A stretch of DNA of 64,000 nt from Pelotomaculum schinkii (GCF_004369205.1 NZ_QFGA01000004.1:62001-126000); one strand, 5' to 3'; shown: positions 1 through 8,904, counted from the first letter of the stretch. Program-made: numbers and translations. The notes: generated by a model not told the origin, from the sequence alone.

Positions 1-255
1 TTTGAGGACTGGACAGAAGATGTGGCCGGTATTTTGGCTTCTAAAGAGGGGATCGATGAATTAACTGAAAGGCACTGGCAGGTTATGAAATACCTGCGGG
101 ACTACTATAAAGAGTTTCAGATAGCTCCCATGATCAGGAAGCTTTGCAAGGATACGGGGTTGAGTTTGAAGCAGATCTACAGCCTGTTTCCATCTGGTCC
201 GGCCAGGGGCGCCTGCAAAATAGCGGGACTTCCCAAACCGGCGGGCTGTGTTTAA
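1..255 (+). CDS. dsrC: DsrC/TusE-family sulfur carrier, 3' part only
   Basis: The frame is open to the first base of the window, so the gene starts upstream; about 84 codons are visible. The product is a DsrC-type protein, a small carrier that holds sulfite-derived sulfur as a trisulfide for dissimilatory sulfite reductase and the DsrMK complex. The C-terminal swinging arm is complete: GPARGACKIAGLPKPAGCV, with the two redox cysteines ten residues apart and the last one penultimate, the arrangement that separates true DsrC from single-cysteine TusE-like paralogues. The preceding HW..MKYLRDYY segment is also typical. A terminator follows at 340-372. A GTG at 22 could be mistaken for the start, but the family motif continues upstream of it. 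Confidence 0.9.
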   Translation, partial: FEDWTEDVAGILASKEGIDELTERHWQVMKYLRDYYKEFQIAPMIRKLCKDTGLSLKQIYSLFPSGPARGACKIAGLPKPAGCV

Positions 256-339
256 ACTGGCGGATCGTTCCCCCGGACGCCTTGAAAAGCGCCAGACAAG
301 ATGTAGGGATTAAGAGCCGTTATGAAATTACCATATGAT

Positions 340-372
340 AACCTGCCCGTTGTTGGCGGGTTTTCTTTTTTT
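340..372 (+). terminator. Rho-independent terminator after dsrC
   Basis: An 8-bp stem (340-347 with 355-362, one G-T pair) around a CGTTGTT loop is followed by TTTTCTTTTTTT. It closes the dsrC transcription unit before sleB. Confidence 0.8.
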
Positions 373-465
373 AGGACACTTACATAAAAAAAGGATTACA
401 AGAGAAAATATTAACATATTGCCAGGGGGTGAGGAACTATCTTCAAAAAACTCAGCGTTTCAAAA

Positions 466-1146
466 ATGATTATCCTGTATTCTTGCTGCGCGCTGGTCCT
501 TGCTGTAGCGGTAGTCACACTGTATTACCGCCAGGCCGCCGCCCAGACCCAGGGTGTAAGCTGGGGAAACAGCGGTGATGAGGTCACCAGTGTCCAGAAT
601 AGGCTGAGCCAGTGGGGCTATTATACCGGATCGCTGGACGGCTATTACGGCTACGACACCTACCGGGCCGTGCAGAACTTTCAGCGCAACAACGCCATTG
701 AACCGGACGGTATTGTTGGAGATGCTACCTTGGAGGCCATGGGTCTGAGCTCTCCCGTAGCCGCACCGGCGGTTTCGAGAGGCGCTGCCACCGATCAGGG
801 CGACGTATCCTTGCTGGCCCAGGTCATTGAAGGAGAGGCCGCTAATGAACCCTACCTGGGTAAGGTCGCTGTTGGGGCTGTCATCGCCAACCGCACCAAG
901 AGCGCTTCTTTCCCACATACCATCAGCGGAGTGATCTTTCAGGATTTTGCCTTTGAATCCATCAGCAACGGTCAGGCTTACCGGCCGGTGACCAGTGAGT
1001 CGATTGAGGCAGCCCAGGCGGCCTTGGCAGGGTACGATCCGACAGGCGGAGCGCTGTTTTTCTGGAACCCGTCCAAACCGGTCAACCCCTGGATTTGGTC
1101 CAGGAACATTATAACCCAGATTGGAGAACACGTTTTTGCACGATAG
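466..1146 (+). CDS. sleB: Spore cortex-lytic enzyme SleB
   Basis: Germination-specific lytic transglycosylase that cuts spore cortex peptidoglycan. The 226-residue product has an N-terminal hydrophobic export segment (residues 1-25), a peptidoglycan-binding type 1 domain (about 33-90, with GDEVTSVQNRLSQWGYYTG and the FQRNN..PDGIVG tail), and a C-terminal hydrolase_2/SleB domain (about 105-226; EGEAANEPYLGKVAVGAVI with the catalytic Glu). It is followed 11 bases later by ypeB, the usual partner. The ATG at 466 has no ribosome-binding site at a normal distance. A strong one (GGGGGTGA, 425-432) is spaced for the in-frame ATC at 439, which would add a basic N-region (IFKKLSVSK) and complete a classical signal peptide, so the real start may be 439. 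Confidence 0.93.
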   Translation: MIILYSCCALVLAVAVVTLYYRQAAAQTQGVSWGNSGDEVTSVQNRLSQWGYYTGSLDGYYGYDTYRAVQNFQRNNAIEPDGIVGDATLEAMGLSSPVAAPAVSRGAATDQGDVSLLAQVIEGEAANEPYLGKVAVGAVIANRTKSASFPHTISGVIFQDFAFESISNGQAYRPVTSESIEAAQAALAGYDPTGGALFFWNPSKPVNPWIWSRNIITQIGEHVFAR

Positions 1147-1157
1147 GAGGGTAAGCT

Positions 1158-2516
1158 TTGAGAAGGTGGATAATCCCTGTTGTAATAGGGTTACTGGCGC
1201 TTGCAGCCGTAGGTGTCTGGGGGTACAACCAGCAACTGGCCAGGCGCGATCTGGAAAACTATCTGGGCAATAAGTACCGGCGGGCTTTTTTCGACATGGC
1301 CGGCCAGGTCCAGAACGTGGAGGTGCTTTTGTCCAAAAGCCTGGTGGCCGCCGATCCGCGACTGGAAAGCTCGCTCTTGAATGATATCCGCATGCAGGCC
1401 AACTTTGCCCAATCCAACCTGGGGCAGCTGCCCTTAAACGATGCCCTGGCCGGCCGGACGTCTAAATTTTTGACCCAGGTTGGGGATTATGCCGACAGTA
1501 TGGTCAGGCAGATCAACCAGGGCCAGGCTATAGACGGTTCCAACTGGGATACGCTGAACAGTTTGTACCAACAGTCGACAGATTTAAACCGGGAGCTGCA
1601 AGGTATGCAGTACCAGGTGACCCAGAATAACCTTTATTTTGGGGAACTGCTCTCCCAGGTACGCAATAACCTGCAAAAGCAGCCGGACAACCTGGCTGTA
1701 ACCAATTTCCAGGCTATGGATAAACAGATGCAGCAGTATCCTACCCTTATTTACGACGGACCGTTCTCGGAACACCTTGAGAAGACTGAGCCCGCGGCGC
1801 TTGGCGGGGAAGGTGAAGTCAGCGCGGAAGAAGCAAAAAACCGGGCGCTGGCTTACATCGATAAGAGGGCCGGCGTTCACTATCAGGCTACGGTAACCGG
1901 GGACGCCAACGGGCGTATACCGGCCTACCGGGTGGAGGTAAACCCCGGACAGGATGGTGGGGATACCACACAGTTGGATGTTTCAAGGATTGGGGGACAG
2001 GTTATTTGGATGCTGCAGGGCCGGAAGGCCGGCCAACCAGTGGTGGATATTGAGCAGGCGCGCCGGAAGGCCTTAGGCTTTTTAAAAGACCGGGGTTTCG
2101 GGGAAATGCGCTCTACCTATCACCTGCTCCATGGCAATTTTGCCACCTTCAACTGCGCAGCGTTGCAGGACGGAGTGACTATTTATCCCGACCTGGTGAA
2201 AGTTACGGTTGCCCTGGATAATGGTGAAGTTACAGGGTTAGAGACCTCCGGCTACCTGATGTCACACCGGAAGCGGGATTTACCAAAGCCTTCAATATCT
2301 CAGGAGCAGGCCAGGGCAGCCATTAATCCTCGTTTTGAGGTGTCCGGGGGCAAATTGGCCCTGATCCCTGTCGGGACCAAGGAGGAAAAACTGACTTATG
2401 AGTTTCAGGGAAAGCTGGGGCAGGAGTCCTACTTGATCTACGTGAACGCGCTCAACGGGAGAGAGGAAAACATATTGAAGCTGATCGACACTCCAGGGGG
2501 TACCTTGACCATGTAG
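1158..2516 (+). CDS. ypeB: Germination protein YpeB
   Basis: Partner of SleB: in Bacillus the two proteins stabilise each other in the spore inner membrane and coat. The 452-residue product has an N-terminal membrane anchor (residues 4-23), a long helical region, and PepSY-type domains in the C-terminal half (EEAKNRALAYIDKRAGVHYQ near 225 and QEQARAAINPRFEVSGGKLAL near 380). Length and layout match YpeB. It starts at TTG 1158 behind AGGAGG (1145-1150) and follows sleB directly, so the two form an operon, expected to be read in the forespore. No clear sigma-G promoter could be fixed by eye. Confidence 0.93.
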   Translation: MRRWIIPVVIGLLALAAVGVWGYNQQLARRDLENYLGNKYRRAFFDMAGQVQNVEVLLSKSLVAADPRLESSLLNDIRMQANFAQSNLGQLPLNDALAGRTSKFLTQVGDYADSMVRQINQGQAIDGSNWDTLNSLYQQSTDLNRELQGMQYQVTQNNLYFGELLSQVRNNLQKQPDNLAVTNFQAMDKQMQQYPTLIYDGPFSEHLEKTEPAALGGEGEVSAEEAKNRALAYIDKRAGVHYQATVTGDANGRIPAYRVEVNPGQDGGDTTQLDVSRIGGQVIWMLQGRKAGQPVVDIEQARRKALGFLKDRGFGEMRSTYHLLHGNFATFNCAALQDGVTIYPDLVKVTVALDNGEVTGLETSGYLMSHRKRDLPKPSISQEQARAAINPRFEVSGGKLALIPVGTKEEKLTYEFQGKLGQESYLIYVNALNGREENILKLIDTPGGTLTM

Positions 2517-2521
2517 CCCAG

Positions 2522-2662
2522 CTGAAAAACATTGCAGGTGTCAAGGACTGAGAAAATGTCACCCCCCTCTAAAACGTTAGGACTTAAAAGGGTGACATTT
2601 TCTCAGTCCGCTTACAGGGTGACATGATCACAGAACAAACACAACTGAAAAACATTGCAGGT
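2522..2662. repeat. 20-bp inverted repeat bracketed by 18-bp direct repeats
   Basis: Perfect 20-bp inverted arms lie at 2545-2564 and 2590-2609 around a 25-bp loop. The whole is bracketed by identical 18-bp direct repeats beginning CTGAAAAACATTG at 2522-2539 and 2645-2662. The second direct repeat runs into the -35 box of the next promoter. Arms plus flanking duplications look like a small MITE-like insertion or a recombination scar; a bidirectional terminator is a weaker alternative because no T tract follows. Confidence 0.7.
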
Positions 2663-2690
2663 TGACACCTCCCGGCGCGCGTGCTATAAT
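2662..2690 (+). promoter_or_regulatory. Consensus sigma-A promoter for the T-box leader
   Basis: TTGACA (2662-2667), a 17-bp spacer, then TATAAT (2685-2690): both boxes match the consensus perfectly. Transcription would start near 2697, just ahead of the T-box RNA. Confidence 0.85.
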
Positions 2691-2699
2691 TGTTTCAAT

Positions 2700-2956
2700 T
2701 TTATGACAGGGTGATGACAGGGAAGAATGGCGCTGTATTCATTAGCGAGCCGGGGTTTGGTGCAAGCCCGGTTGAGGAAAGCGTCCGGGCCGCCCTTGAA
2801 CCGCGGGCGAAAAACCTTTAGTGGGAAGTAAGCTTTGCCGGAATGCCTCCGTTAACGGGCAAAAGAGAATCGATTAGATCGTTTAAGCTTTTCGGTTAAT
2901 TAGGGTGGTACCGCGAGAGTATTCCCGTCCCTTTGCTGTGAGGACGGGTTTTTTTA
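2700..2956 (+). promoter_or_regulatory. T-box riboswitch
   Basis: tRNA-sensing leader for the downstream regulator/aminotransferase pair. The distal Stem I signature AGCGAGCCGGGG..TTGGTG..AAGCCCGG lies at 2744-2771, the T-box sequence AGGGTGGTACCGCGAG at 2902-2917, and the intrinsic terminator (CCCGTCC 2924-2930 with GGACGGG 2942-2948, then seven T) directly after. The TGGT of the T-box pairs with a tRNA ending A-CCA, so the discriminator base is A. The specifier should lie just 5' of GAACC near 2790-2802 (context GCCGCCCTTGAACC). I cannot fix the codon by eye: Ala GCC, Leu CTT and Pro CCT are possible readings, and no aromatic codon stands out. Confidence 0.92.
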
Positions 2957-3007
2957 TTGCAAACTTGGCTTTAAAAAAGGACGCTAACGAAGCAAGGAGG
3001 CTGTCAC

Positions 3008-3487
3008 TTGAAGGAAATCCTGGAGATTTTACAGGCTGATGGACGACTTACCCCCAGGCAGATTGCGACAATGCTGAACAGGGACGAAGCGGAAGTTGCC
3101 GCCACCATTAAGGATATGGAAGAAAAAAAGATTATCCTGGGGTACTTCACTTTGATTAACTGGGATAAGGTGAAGGGGGAAAGGGTTTCCGCTATCATCG
3201 AAGTAAAGCTTTCTCCCCAGCGCGAGGTGGGGTTTGACGCAATTGCCGAGCGCATTTACCGTTTTCCGGAAGTTGGCAGTGTCCGCCTGATGTCCGGCTC
3301 ATACGACCTGTCGGTGATGATCAACGGGCGCACGCTGCAAGAGGTAGCCTATTTTGTATCTAATAAACTGGCCACCATTGAAAATGTAATCAGCACCTGT
3401 ACTCATTTTGTACTCAAAACCTACAAGTACCACGGGACTATCCTGGATGACGCCGAGGAAGACAGAAGGCTGGTGGTAACTCCATGA
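3008..3487 (+). CDS. Lrp/AsnC-family transcriptional regulator
   Basis: 159-residue amino-acid-responsive regulator. An N-terminal winged helix (about residues 1-55; LTPRQIATMLNRDEAEVAATIKD) is followed by a RAM/ligand-binding domain (about 65-145; YRFPEVGSVRLMSGSYDLSVM). It starts with TTG 3008, seven bases after AAGGAGG (2994-3000). The last codons overlap the aminotransferase start by four bases (ATGA), so the two are translationally coupled and both lie under T-box control. This paired Lrp-aminotransferase arrangement suggests that the regulator senses an amino acid made or degraded by its neighbour. Confidence 0.9.
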   Translation: MKEILEILQADGRLTPRQIATMLNRDEAEVAATIKDMEEKKIILGYFTLINWDKVKGERVSAIIEVKLSPQREVGFDAIAERIYRFPEVGSVRLMSGSYDLSVMINGRTLQEVAYFVSNKLATIENVISTCTHFVLKTYKYHGTILDDAEEDRRLVVTP

Positions 3488-4734
3488 CCGTAACCACTGA
3501 CTGGCGCAGAAAGCTTAACCCGGTGGTCCGGGATATTCCGCCTTCCGGGATCAGGCGTTTTTTTGACCTGGTTAGCGAAATGAAGGGTGTTATTTCGCTT
3601 GGCGTGGGGGAACCGGACTTTGTCACCCCCTGGCATATCCGTGAGTCCTGTGTCTATTCTCTGGAGAAAGGCTACACGCACTATACTTCCAACCATGGTC
3701 TGCTGGAGCTGAGGGAGGAAATTGTCCGGGACATGGAGGGAAACTATAAAGTTTCCTATAACCCCTTAAATGAAATCTTGATTACCGTCGGGGTGAGCGA
3801 AGCGCTGGACCTGGCCATGCGCGCCCTCCTGTGTCCCGGTGACGAAATCCTGATCCCGGAACCATCTTACGTCTCCTACGCGCCCTGCGCCACTTTGTCC
3901 GGCGCCCGCCCGGTATACCTCAAGACCTCGGTTGAGAACGGTTTCCAGGTAACTCCGGAAATGGTGGAAAAGGCAATTACTCCTGCGACTAAGGTGTTGC
4001 TCCTGTGTTATCCCAACAATCCTACCGGGGCCACCATTGGCCGGGGGCAGCTTCTGGAAATTATGGAGGTTGTCAAGCAGCACGACCTGATCGTGATCTC
4101 TGATGAGATTTACGATAAATTGACCTACACCGGCAAACACACCTGTATACCTTCCCTGCCCGGTATGCGCGAGAGGACCATTTTGCTGAACGGTTTTTCC
4201 AAATCCTACGCCATGACCGGGTGGCGGGTGGGGTACGCGGCTGGAAATCCTGATTTTATTGAGGCGATGAAAAAAATCCACCAGTACACCGCGCTTTGCG
4301 CCCCCATCACGGGCCAGTCCGCGGCGCTGGAAGCTTTGAAAAACGGCCGGTCCCAGATGAACAATATGGTTGAGCATTACAACCGGCGCCGGCGTCTGGC
4401 TCTGCAGGCCTTTGAGGAAATGGGCCTGCCCTGTTTTGAGCCGGGCGGAGCCTTTTACGCCTTCCCTGATATCACGGGTACGGGCCTTACTTCCGAGGAA
4501 TTTGCTGGAGAGCTTTTAAAAGAAGCCAAAGTGGCTGTTGTCCCCGGCAATGCTTTTGGGGAACAGGGCGAAGGGTTTGTGCGTTGTGCTTACGCAACTT
4601 CAGTGGAGGAACTCAGCGAGGCTTTCCAGCGCATGCGCCGGTTTGTCAGGCGCCGGCTGGGCCGGGGAAAAGTTTTAACAGGGTCGTTCGGGAAGCCGGA
4701 ACCACTGAAAGAAGGAATTTTTCAGACGTTATAG
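3484..4734 (+). CDS. PLP-dependent aminotransferase, class I/II (aspartate aminotransferase fold)
   Basis: 416-residue fold-type I aminotransferase that moves an amino group between an amino acid and a 2-oxo acid in the cytoplasm. Visible residues include the substrate-loop VGEPDF (about 41-46), YPNNPTG (176-182) with the cofactor Asn, SDEIYD (206-211), and the Schiff-base lysine K240 in NGFSKSYAMTGWRVGY. It overlaps the Lrp gene and precedes paaK and iorAB. That context fits an aromatic or branched-chain aminotransferase feeding or draining the indolepyruvate oxidoreductase, though alanine or aspartate specificity cannot be excluded from sequence alone. Confidence 0.92.
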   Translation: MTVTTDWRRKLNPVVRDIPPSGIRRFFDLVSEMKGVISLGVGEPDFVTPWHIRESCVYSLEKGYTHYTSNHGLLELREEIVRDMEGNYKVSYNPLNEILITVGVSEALDLAMRALLCPGDEILIPEPSYVSYAPCATLSGARPVYLKTSVENGFQVTPEMVEKAITPATKVLLLCYPNNPTGATIGRGQLLEIMEVVKQHDLIVISDEIYDKLTYTGKHTCIPSLPGMRERTILLNGFSKSYAMTGWRVGYAAGNPDFIEAMKKIHQYTALCAPITGQSAALEALKNGRSQMNNMVEHYNRRRRLALQAFEEMGLPCFEPGGAFYAFPDITGTGLTSEEFAGELLKEAKVAVVPGNAFGEQGEGFVRCAYATSVEELSEAFQRMRRFVRRRLGRGKVLTGSFGKPEPLKEGIFQTL

Positions 4735-4938
4735 AATTTAAAATCATGAACCTTTGCGCGTTATAGCCGGCCTCACCAACGGGGGACGGCTATTGCCATA
4801 AGTTATGCCCAATTTTTAGCCTAAGCATAGTAAAAAATATTCTTCCATCTTGCTCAGTCATGTTGTGGTTGTCACGACGCAGCCTTTGCTGGTCAGTAGT
4901 GGGCCGGATTCTATTATATTTAGAGGAAGTGTCTTAAA

Positions 4939-6246
4939 ATGATTTGGAACCCTCGCTTTGAGTGCATGGACAGGGAAGAAATGCGCGCCCTGCAGTTGGC
5001 TCGGTTAAGAGAGACGTTGGCGCGGGTATATGACCGGGTGCCATTTTACCGTGAATCTTTTGACCGGGCCGGGGTGAAGCCCGCTGACCTGGAAACGCTG
5101 GAAGACATACGAAAGTTTCCCTTTACTGTTAAAACCGACCTGAGAGACCACTACCCGTACGGACTGTTTGCCGTACTTATGAAAGAGGTGGTGCGCCTGC
5201 ACGCCTCGTCGGGCACTACCGGCAAGCCGATCGTGGTGGGCTACACCAAAAATGATCTGGAGACCTGGGCCGAGTGTATTGCCAGGATAGTGACCATGGC
5301 CGGTGTTACGGCCAGTGACGTAGCCCAGGTGACTTTTGGCTACGGCCTTTTCACCGGAGCCTTCGGGCTGCATTACGGTCTGGAAAAGGTGGGCGCCACA
5401 GTAGTGCCGTCCTCTTCCGGCAACTCGGAAAAAACGATTATGTTAATGAAGGATTTCGGCGCCACCGCCCTCATTGGCACGCCGTCCTACTGCCTGCATC
5501 TGGCCGAGGTAGCGATGGAAATGGGTATAGACCCGGTGAGCCTGCCTTTGCGCGTGGGACTTTTCGGTTCAGAGGCCTGGAGCGAGAAAATGCGCGGCGA
5601 ACTGGAACGTGCCTGGGGTATCAAAGCCACCGACAATTACGGTCTAAGTGAACTTATGGGCCCGGGTGTTTCAGGCGACTGCGAGCGCTTCAGCGGCATG
5701 CATATTGCCGAGGACCATTTCCTGGTAGAGATTATCGACCCCGGGACAGGGGATCCCCTTGACTACGGGCAAAAAGGTGAGGTGGTAATCACCACTCTGA
5801 CCAAGGAAGCTATCCCCATGGTGCGCTACCGTACCCGCGATATATCAGTCTTAAACCCGGCGCCGTGTGACTGTGGCAGGACCACGGTCAGAATGCGCAA
5901 GGTAACCGGCCGCACCGACGACATGCTCATTATTTCCGGGGTAAACGTATTTCCCTCGCAGATTGAAAGTGTGTTGATGGGTGTTGAAGGGATTGCGCCC
6001 CATTACCAGATCATTGTCGGCAAAAAGGGGCTACTGGATTATCTGGAAGTGCAGGTGGAGCTTACCCCCGAAAAATTCACCGGCAATTTCCGTGACCTGG
6101 AGGAACTGGAGGATAAACTACGCAGAAAGCTTTACAGTGTCCTTTCCCTGTCGGCTAAAGTCAGGCTGCTGGAGCCCAAATCACTTGAGCGGAGCACGGG
6201 CAAGGCCAAACGGGTTATTGACAACCGCCCCAAGAACGGTTTATAA
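4939..6246 (+). CDS. paaK: Phenylacetate-CoA ligase (PaaK-type)
   Basis: 435-residue AMP-forming aryl-CoA ligase: activates phenylacetate or indoleacetate-like acids to CoA thioesters. The ATP/AMP-binding P-loop SSGTTGKP is at residues 90-97. [14 protein letters not shown] (about 237-250), the YRTRD hinge and the C-terminal AMP-ligase domain with [16 protein letters not shown] are all present, and length is normal for the family. A weak AGAGGAAG lies upstream of ATG 4939. Position between an aminotransferase and iorAB suggests it works on the acyl-CoA side of the same pathway, either activating arylacetates or handling acyl-CoAs released by IorAB. Confidence 0.93.
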   Translation: MIWNPRFECMDREEMRALQLARLRETLARVYDRVPFYRESFDRAGVKPADLETLEDIRKFPFTVKTDLRDHYPYGLFAVLMKEVVRLHASSGTTGKPIVVGYTKNDLETWAECIARIVTMAGVTASDVAQVTFGYGLFTGAFGLHYGLEKVGATVVPSSSGNSEKTIMLMKDFGATALIGTPSYCLHLAEVAMEMGIDPVSLPLRVGLFGSEAWSEKMRGELERAWGIKATDNYGLSELMGPGVSGDCERFSGMHIAEDHFLVEIIDPGTGDPLDYGQKGEVVITTLTKEAIPMVRYRTRDISVLNPAPCDCGRTTVRMRKVTGRTDDMLIISGVNVFPSQIESVLMGVEGIAPHYQIIVGKKGLLDYLEVQVELTPEKFTGNFRDLEELEDKLRRKLYSVLSLSAKVRLLEPKSLERSTGKAKRVIDNRPKNGL

Positions 6247-6287
6247 ACTAAGAAGAACATGTATTCATAAGCATGGTTCCCGATATA

Positions 6288-6466
6288 AGTGCGAATTCAT
6301 TCGTACATGGCCTCAGGGGAATGCAGTATGAATTTTAAACTGTTAAGCAGTTTTTGTGCGATTGAAAATCGTACCACATGAAAACCAGCTAATAAAGTCC
6401 CAATGTGCATATTTTATTGGGAGTTTGCGTTCATTCGCATGTTGCGAGTGGAAATCGCACCTGCAT
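6288..6466. repeat. Dispersed two-hairpin palindromic element (one degenerate copy plus a partial copy)
   Basis: GTGCGAATTCATTCGTAC (6289-6306) and GTGCGATTGAAAATCGTAC (6356-6374) form the two hairpins of the family also seen near 18.1, 25.5 and 43.0 kb. A second, partial copy follows at 6423-6466 (TTGCGTTCATTCGCA, then GGAAATCGCACCTGCAT). They fill most of the 317-bp paaK-iorA gap; nothing else coding is seen there. Confidence 0.7.
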
Positions 6467-6563
6467 TAAAGCGTTCCAGAATATTAAAAGCTGCCGGTCG
6501 GAGTGGAAAAACGGTTTCGCACCGGGCTTTTTTTATACGGATTATGACAACGGAGGGAATGTA

Positions 6564-8333
6564 ATGAAGGAACTGCTGTCCGGCAACGCCGCCATTGCCA
6601 GGGGTGCTTATGAGTTTGGCGTGACGGTGGCTGCCGCTTACCCGGGTACCCCAAGCACGGAAATTTTGGAAAACCTGGTTTTATACCCGGGAGTTTACGC
6701 GGAGTGGGCGCCCAATGAAAAAGTGGCCATGGAAGTAGGTATCGGCGCTTCCCTGGGCGGGGCGCGCGCCCTGGTAGCCATGAAGCACGTGGGAGTCAAC
6801 GTGGCCGCCGATCCCCTTATGACCTTTTCCTATACCGGGGTCAACGCAGGCTTTGTCCTGGTTTCAACTGATGACCCGGGTATGCACAGCTCACAGAACG
6901 AACAGGACAACCGCCATTACGCCCGCTTTGCCAAGATGCCCCTTCTGGAGCCAAGCGACAGCCAGGAGGCAAAGGACATGGTGGGATTGGCTCTTGACCT
7001 CAGTGAACGCTTTGATACCCCGGTGATGCTCAGGACTACAACCAGGGTGTCGCACTCACAGAGCCTGGTGGAAATTCAGGAACCGCAGCCGCGCAAGCTT
7101 AAAAACTACCTCAAGGACATCAAAAAGAACCTGATGCTGCCAACTTATGCCCGCCCGCGCCGTGTCGCGCTGGAAAAAAGTCTTACCGGTTTGAAAGAAT
7201 ACTCGGAAGAGAGTCCGGTGAACCGCATTGAGTGGCGGGACCGCTCCCTCGGCGTAATAACCAGCGGGATCAGCTATCAGTATGTGCGCGATGTGCTGCC
7301 CAACGCCTCGGTGTTAAAGCTGGGCTTTACCAACCCGCTCCCTGAGCAATTGATCCGCAGTTTTGCCGCAGGTGTACAAAAGTTGATCGTGGTGGAAGAG
7401 CTGGAGCCCTTTATCGAGGAACAGGTCAGGGCGATGGGTCTTGCGCTTGCCGCCGAAGGCTTTATCCCCTACACCGGGGAACTTGACCCCGGCATACTTG
7501 CCGCAGCGCTGATCAATGCGGGAATTATCACCTCCAGAGAAGGTATAGCACAGAACGGGTACAACCTTGAGGAGGCGCCGCCGGTTCCCGCGCGGCCGCC
7601 GGTTTTGTGCCCGGGTTGCTCGCACCGGGGGGTTTTCTACGCCCTGCGCCGGCTGAAACTTAACGTCAGCGGTGATATAGGCTGCTATACCCTGGGCGGG
7701 CTGCCCCCCCTGGAGGCTATGGACAGCAACATCTGCATGGGCGCCAGTATCGGCGTGGCCCACGGCATCGGGAAGGCCAACCCCGCGCTGGACGCCCGGA
7801 CGGTGGCCGTAATCGGGGATTCAACTTTCCTGCACTCCGGCATTACCGGCCTGTTGGACGTGGTATACAATAAAGGCCACGCTACCGTTATTATTCTGGA
7901 TAACCGCACCACCGCCATGACCGGTCACCAGCATCACCCCGGCACCGGCCGCACCCTGGCGGGCGAGCAGGCCCCGGCCGTGAACATGGAAGCGCTGGTC
8001 CGGGTTCTGGGCGTCAACAGGGTGCGGGTAATCGACCCGCTGAATTTGGCCGAGACAGAGGCCGCCATCGCAGAAGAGCTTGCGGCGAGCGAACCCTCGG
8101 TTATTATTGCGGACAAGCCATGCGCTCTTTTAACCAAAGCAACCCGGCCGGCTGTCAGGGTGCAGGCTGAAAAATGCACCGGCTGCAGAATCTGTACCCG
8201 CATCGGCTGTCCGGCCATATCTATTAAGGATAAGCGGGCGCTGGTGGATGCCGCTGTCTGTACCGGCTGCAACCTGTGCCTGCAGGTATGCCGGGAAGGC
8301 GCACTGGTAAAGGGGGAAGAGAAACATGCTTAA
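6564..8333 (+). CDS. iorA: Indolepyruvate:ferredoxin oxidoreductase, alpha subunit
   Basis: Large subunit (589 aa) of the TPP enzyme that oxidatively decarboxylates aryl 2-oxo acids to aryl-acetyl-CoA and reduces ferredoxin (reversible in some anaerobes). It has a pyrimidine-binding domain at the N-terminus (AAYPGTPSTEILENL), a TPP-binding domain in the middle (GDIGCYTLGGLPPLEAMDS; GDSTFLHSGITGLLDVVYN) and a C-terminal 2[4Fe-4S] ferredoxin domain (CTGCRICTRIGCP and CTGCNLCLQVC). I place the start at ATG 6564, seven bases after GGAGGG (6552-6557), although the frame is open further upstream through repeat DNA. iorB overlaps the end by eight bases. Confidence 0.95.
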   Translation: MKELLSGNAAIARGAYEFGVTVAAAYPGTPSTEILENLVLYPGVYAEWAPNEKVAMEVGIGASLGGARALVAMKHVGVNVAADPLMTFSYTGVNAGFVLVSTDDPGMHSSQNEQDNRHYARFAKMPLLEPSDSQEAKDMVGLALDLSERFDTPVMLRTTTRVSHSQSLVEIQEPQPRKLKNYLKDIKKNLMLPTYARPRRVALEKSLTGLKEYSEESPVNRIEWRDRSLGVITSGISYQYVRDVLPNASVLKLGFTNPLPEQLIRSFAAGVQKLIVVEELEPFIEEQVRAMGLALAAEGFIPYTGELDPGILAAALINAGIITSREGIAQNGYNLEEAPPVPARPPVLCPGCSHRGVFYALRRLKLNVSGDIGCYTLGGLPPLEAMDSNICMGASIGVAHGIGKANPALDARTVAVIGDSTFLHSGITGLLDVVYNKGHATVIILDNRTTAMTGHQHHPGTGRTLAGEQAPAVNMEALVRVLGVNRVRVIDPLNLAETEAAIAEELAASEPSVIIADKPCALLTKATRPAVRVQAEKCTGCRICTRIGCPAISIKDKRALVDAAVCTGCNLCLQVCREGALVKGEEKHA

Positions 8334-8904
8334 GTCTATCGACGTCTTGATGGTCGGTGTCGGTGGCCAGGGAACCATTTTGGCCAGCAGGGTGCTGGCC
8401 CAGGCGGCCCAGGCGGCCGGCTACGACATTAAAGTTTCGGAAATCCACGGCATGGCGCAGCGGGGCGGCAGCGTGGTCACCCAGGTCCGCCTCGGCGAAA
8501 AAGTATATTCACCTCTGATTGTCAAAGGTGGCGCTGATGTTCTTCTGGCTTTTGAAAAATTAGAGGCCTTGCGCCTTCTCTCTTACCTTAAAAAGGATGG
8601 CGTATTAATTGTCAACGACCAGGCCATTGACCCTGTGCCGGTCCTGGTGGGGGCGGCGGAGTATCCGCCTGATATTCCGGAGTACCTGTGTACCACAGTA
8701 CCCGGGACGCTGGTATTCGACGCTACGGAAATAGCGGGCCGCTGCGGGACTGCCAAGGCTGCCAATGTGGTGCTGCTGGGCGCGATGGCCCGCCGCCTGC
8801 CGATTGAACGGGCGATATGGGAAAAAGCGCTGGCTGAGCGGGTGCCGGCCAAACTTTTGGAAGTCAACCAAGCTGCTTTTGCGGCTGGTTATGAGCTTGG
8901 TTAG
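8326..8904 (+). CDS. iorB: Indolepyruvate:ferredoxin oxidoreductase, beta subunit
   Basis: 192-residue gamma/beta-type subunit that binds CoA and completes the IorAB heteromer. The GVGGQGTILASRVLAQAA nucleotide-binding-like start and the HGMAQRGGSVVTQVRLG motif are characteristic of pyruvate/ketoisovalerate oxidoreductase gamma domains. It is coupled to iorA by an 8-bp overlap with RBS AAGGGGGAAGAG inside the iorA end. A hairpin with T tract follows at 8948-8979. Confidence 0.95.
   Translation: MLKSIDVLMVGVGGQGTILASRVLAQAAQAAGYDIKVSEIHGMAQRGGSVVTQVRLGEKVYSPLIVKGGADVLLAFEKLEALRLLSYLKKDGVLIVNDQAIDPVPVLVGAAEYPPDIPEYLCTTVPGTLVFDATEIAGRCGTAKAANVVLLGAMARRLPIERAIWEKALAERVPAKLLEVNQAAFAAGYELG

Noticed and set aside
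460-1131. Long minus-strand open frame opposite sleB
   Set aside because: It is the shadow of a well-supported gene and has no family features or RBS.
6405-6563. N-terminal extension of IorA
   Set aside because: This stretch is repeat DNA; ATG 6564 has the RBS and the conserved start of the family.
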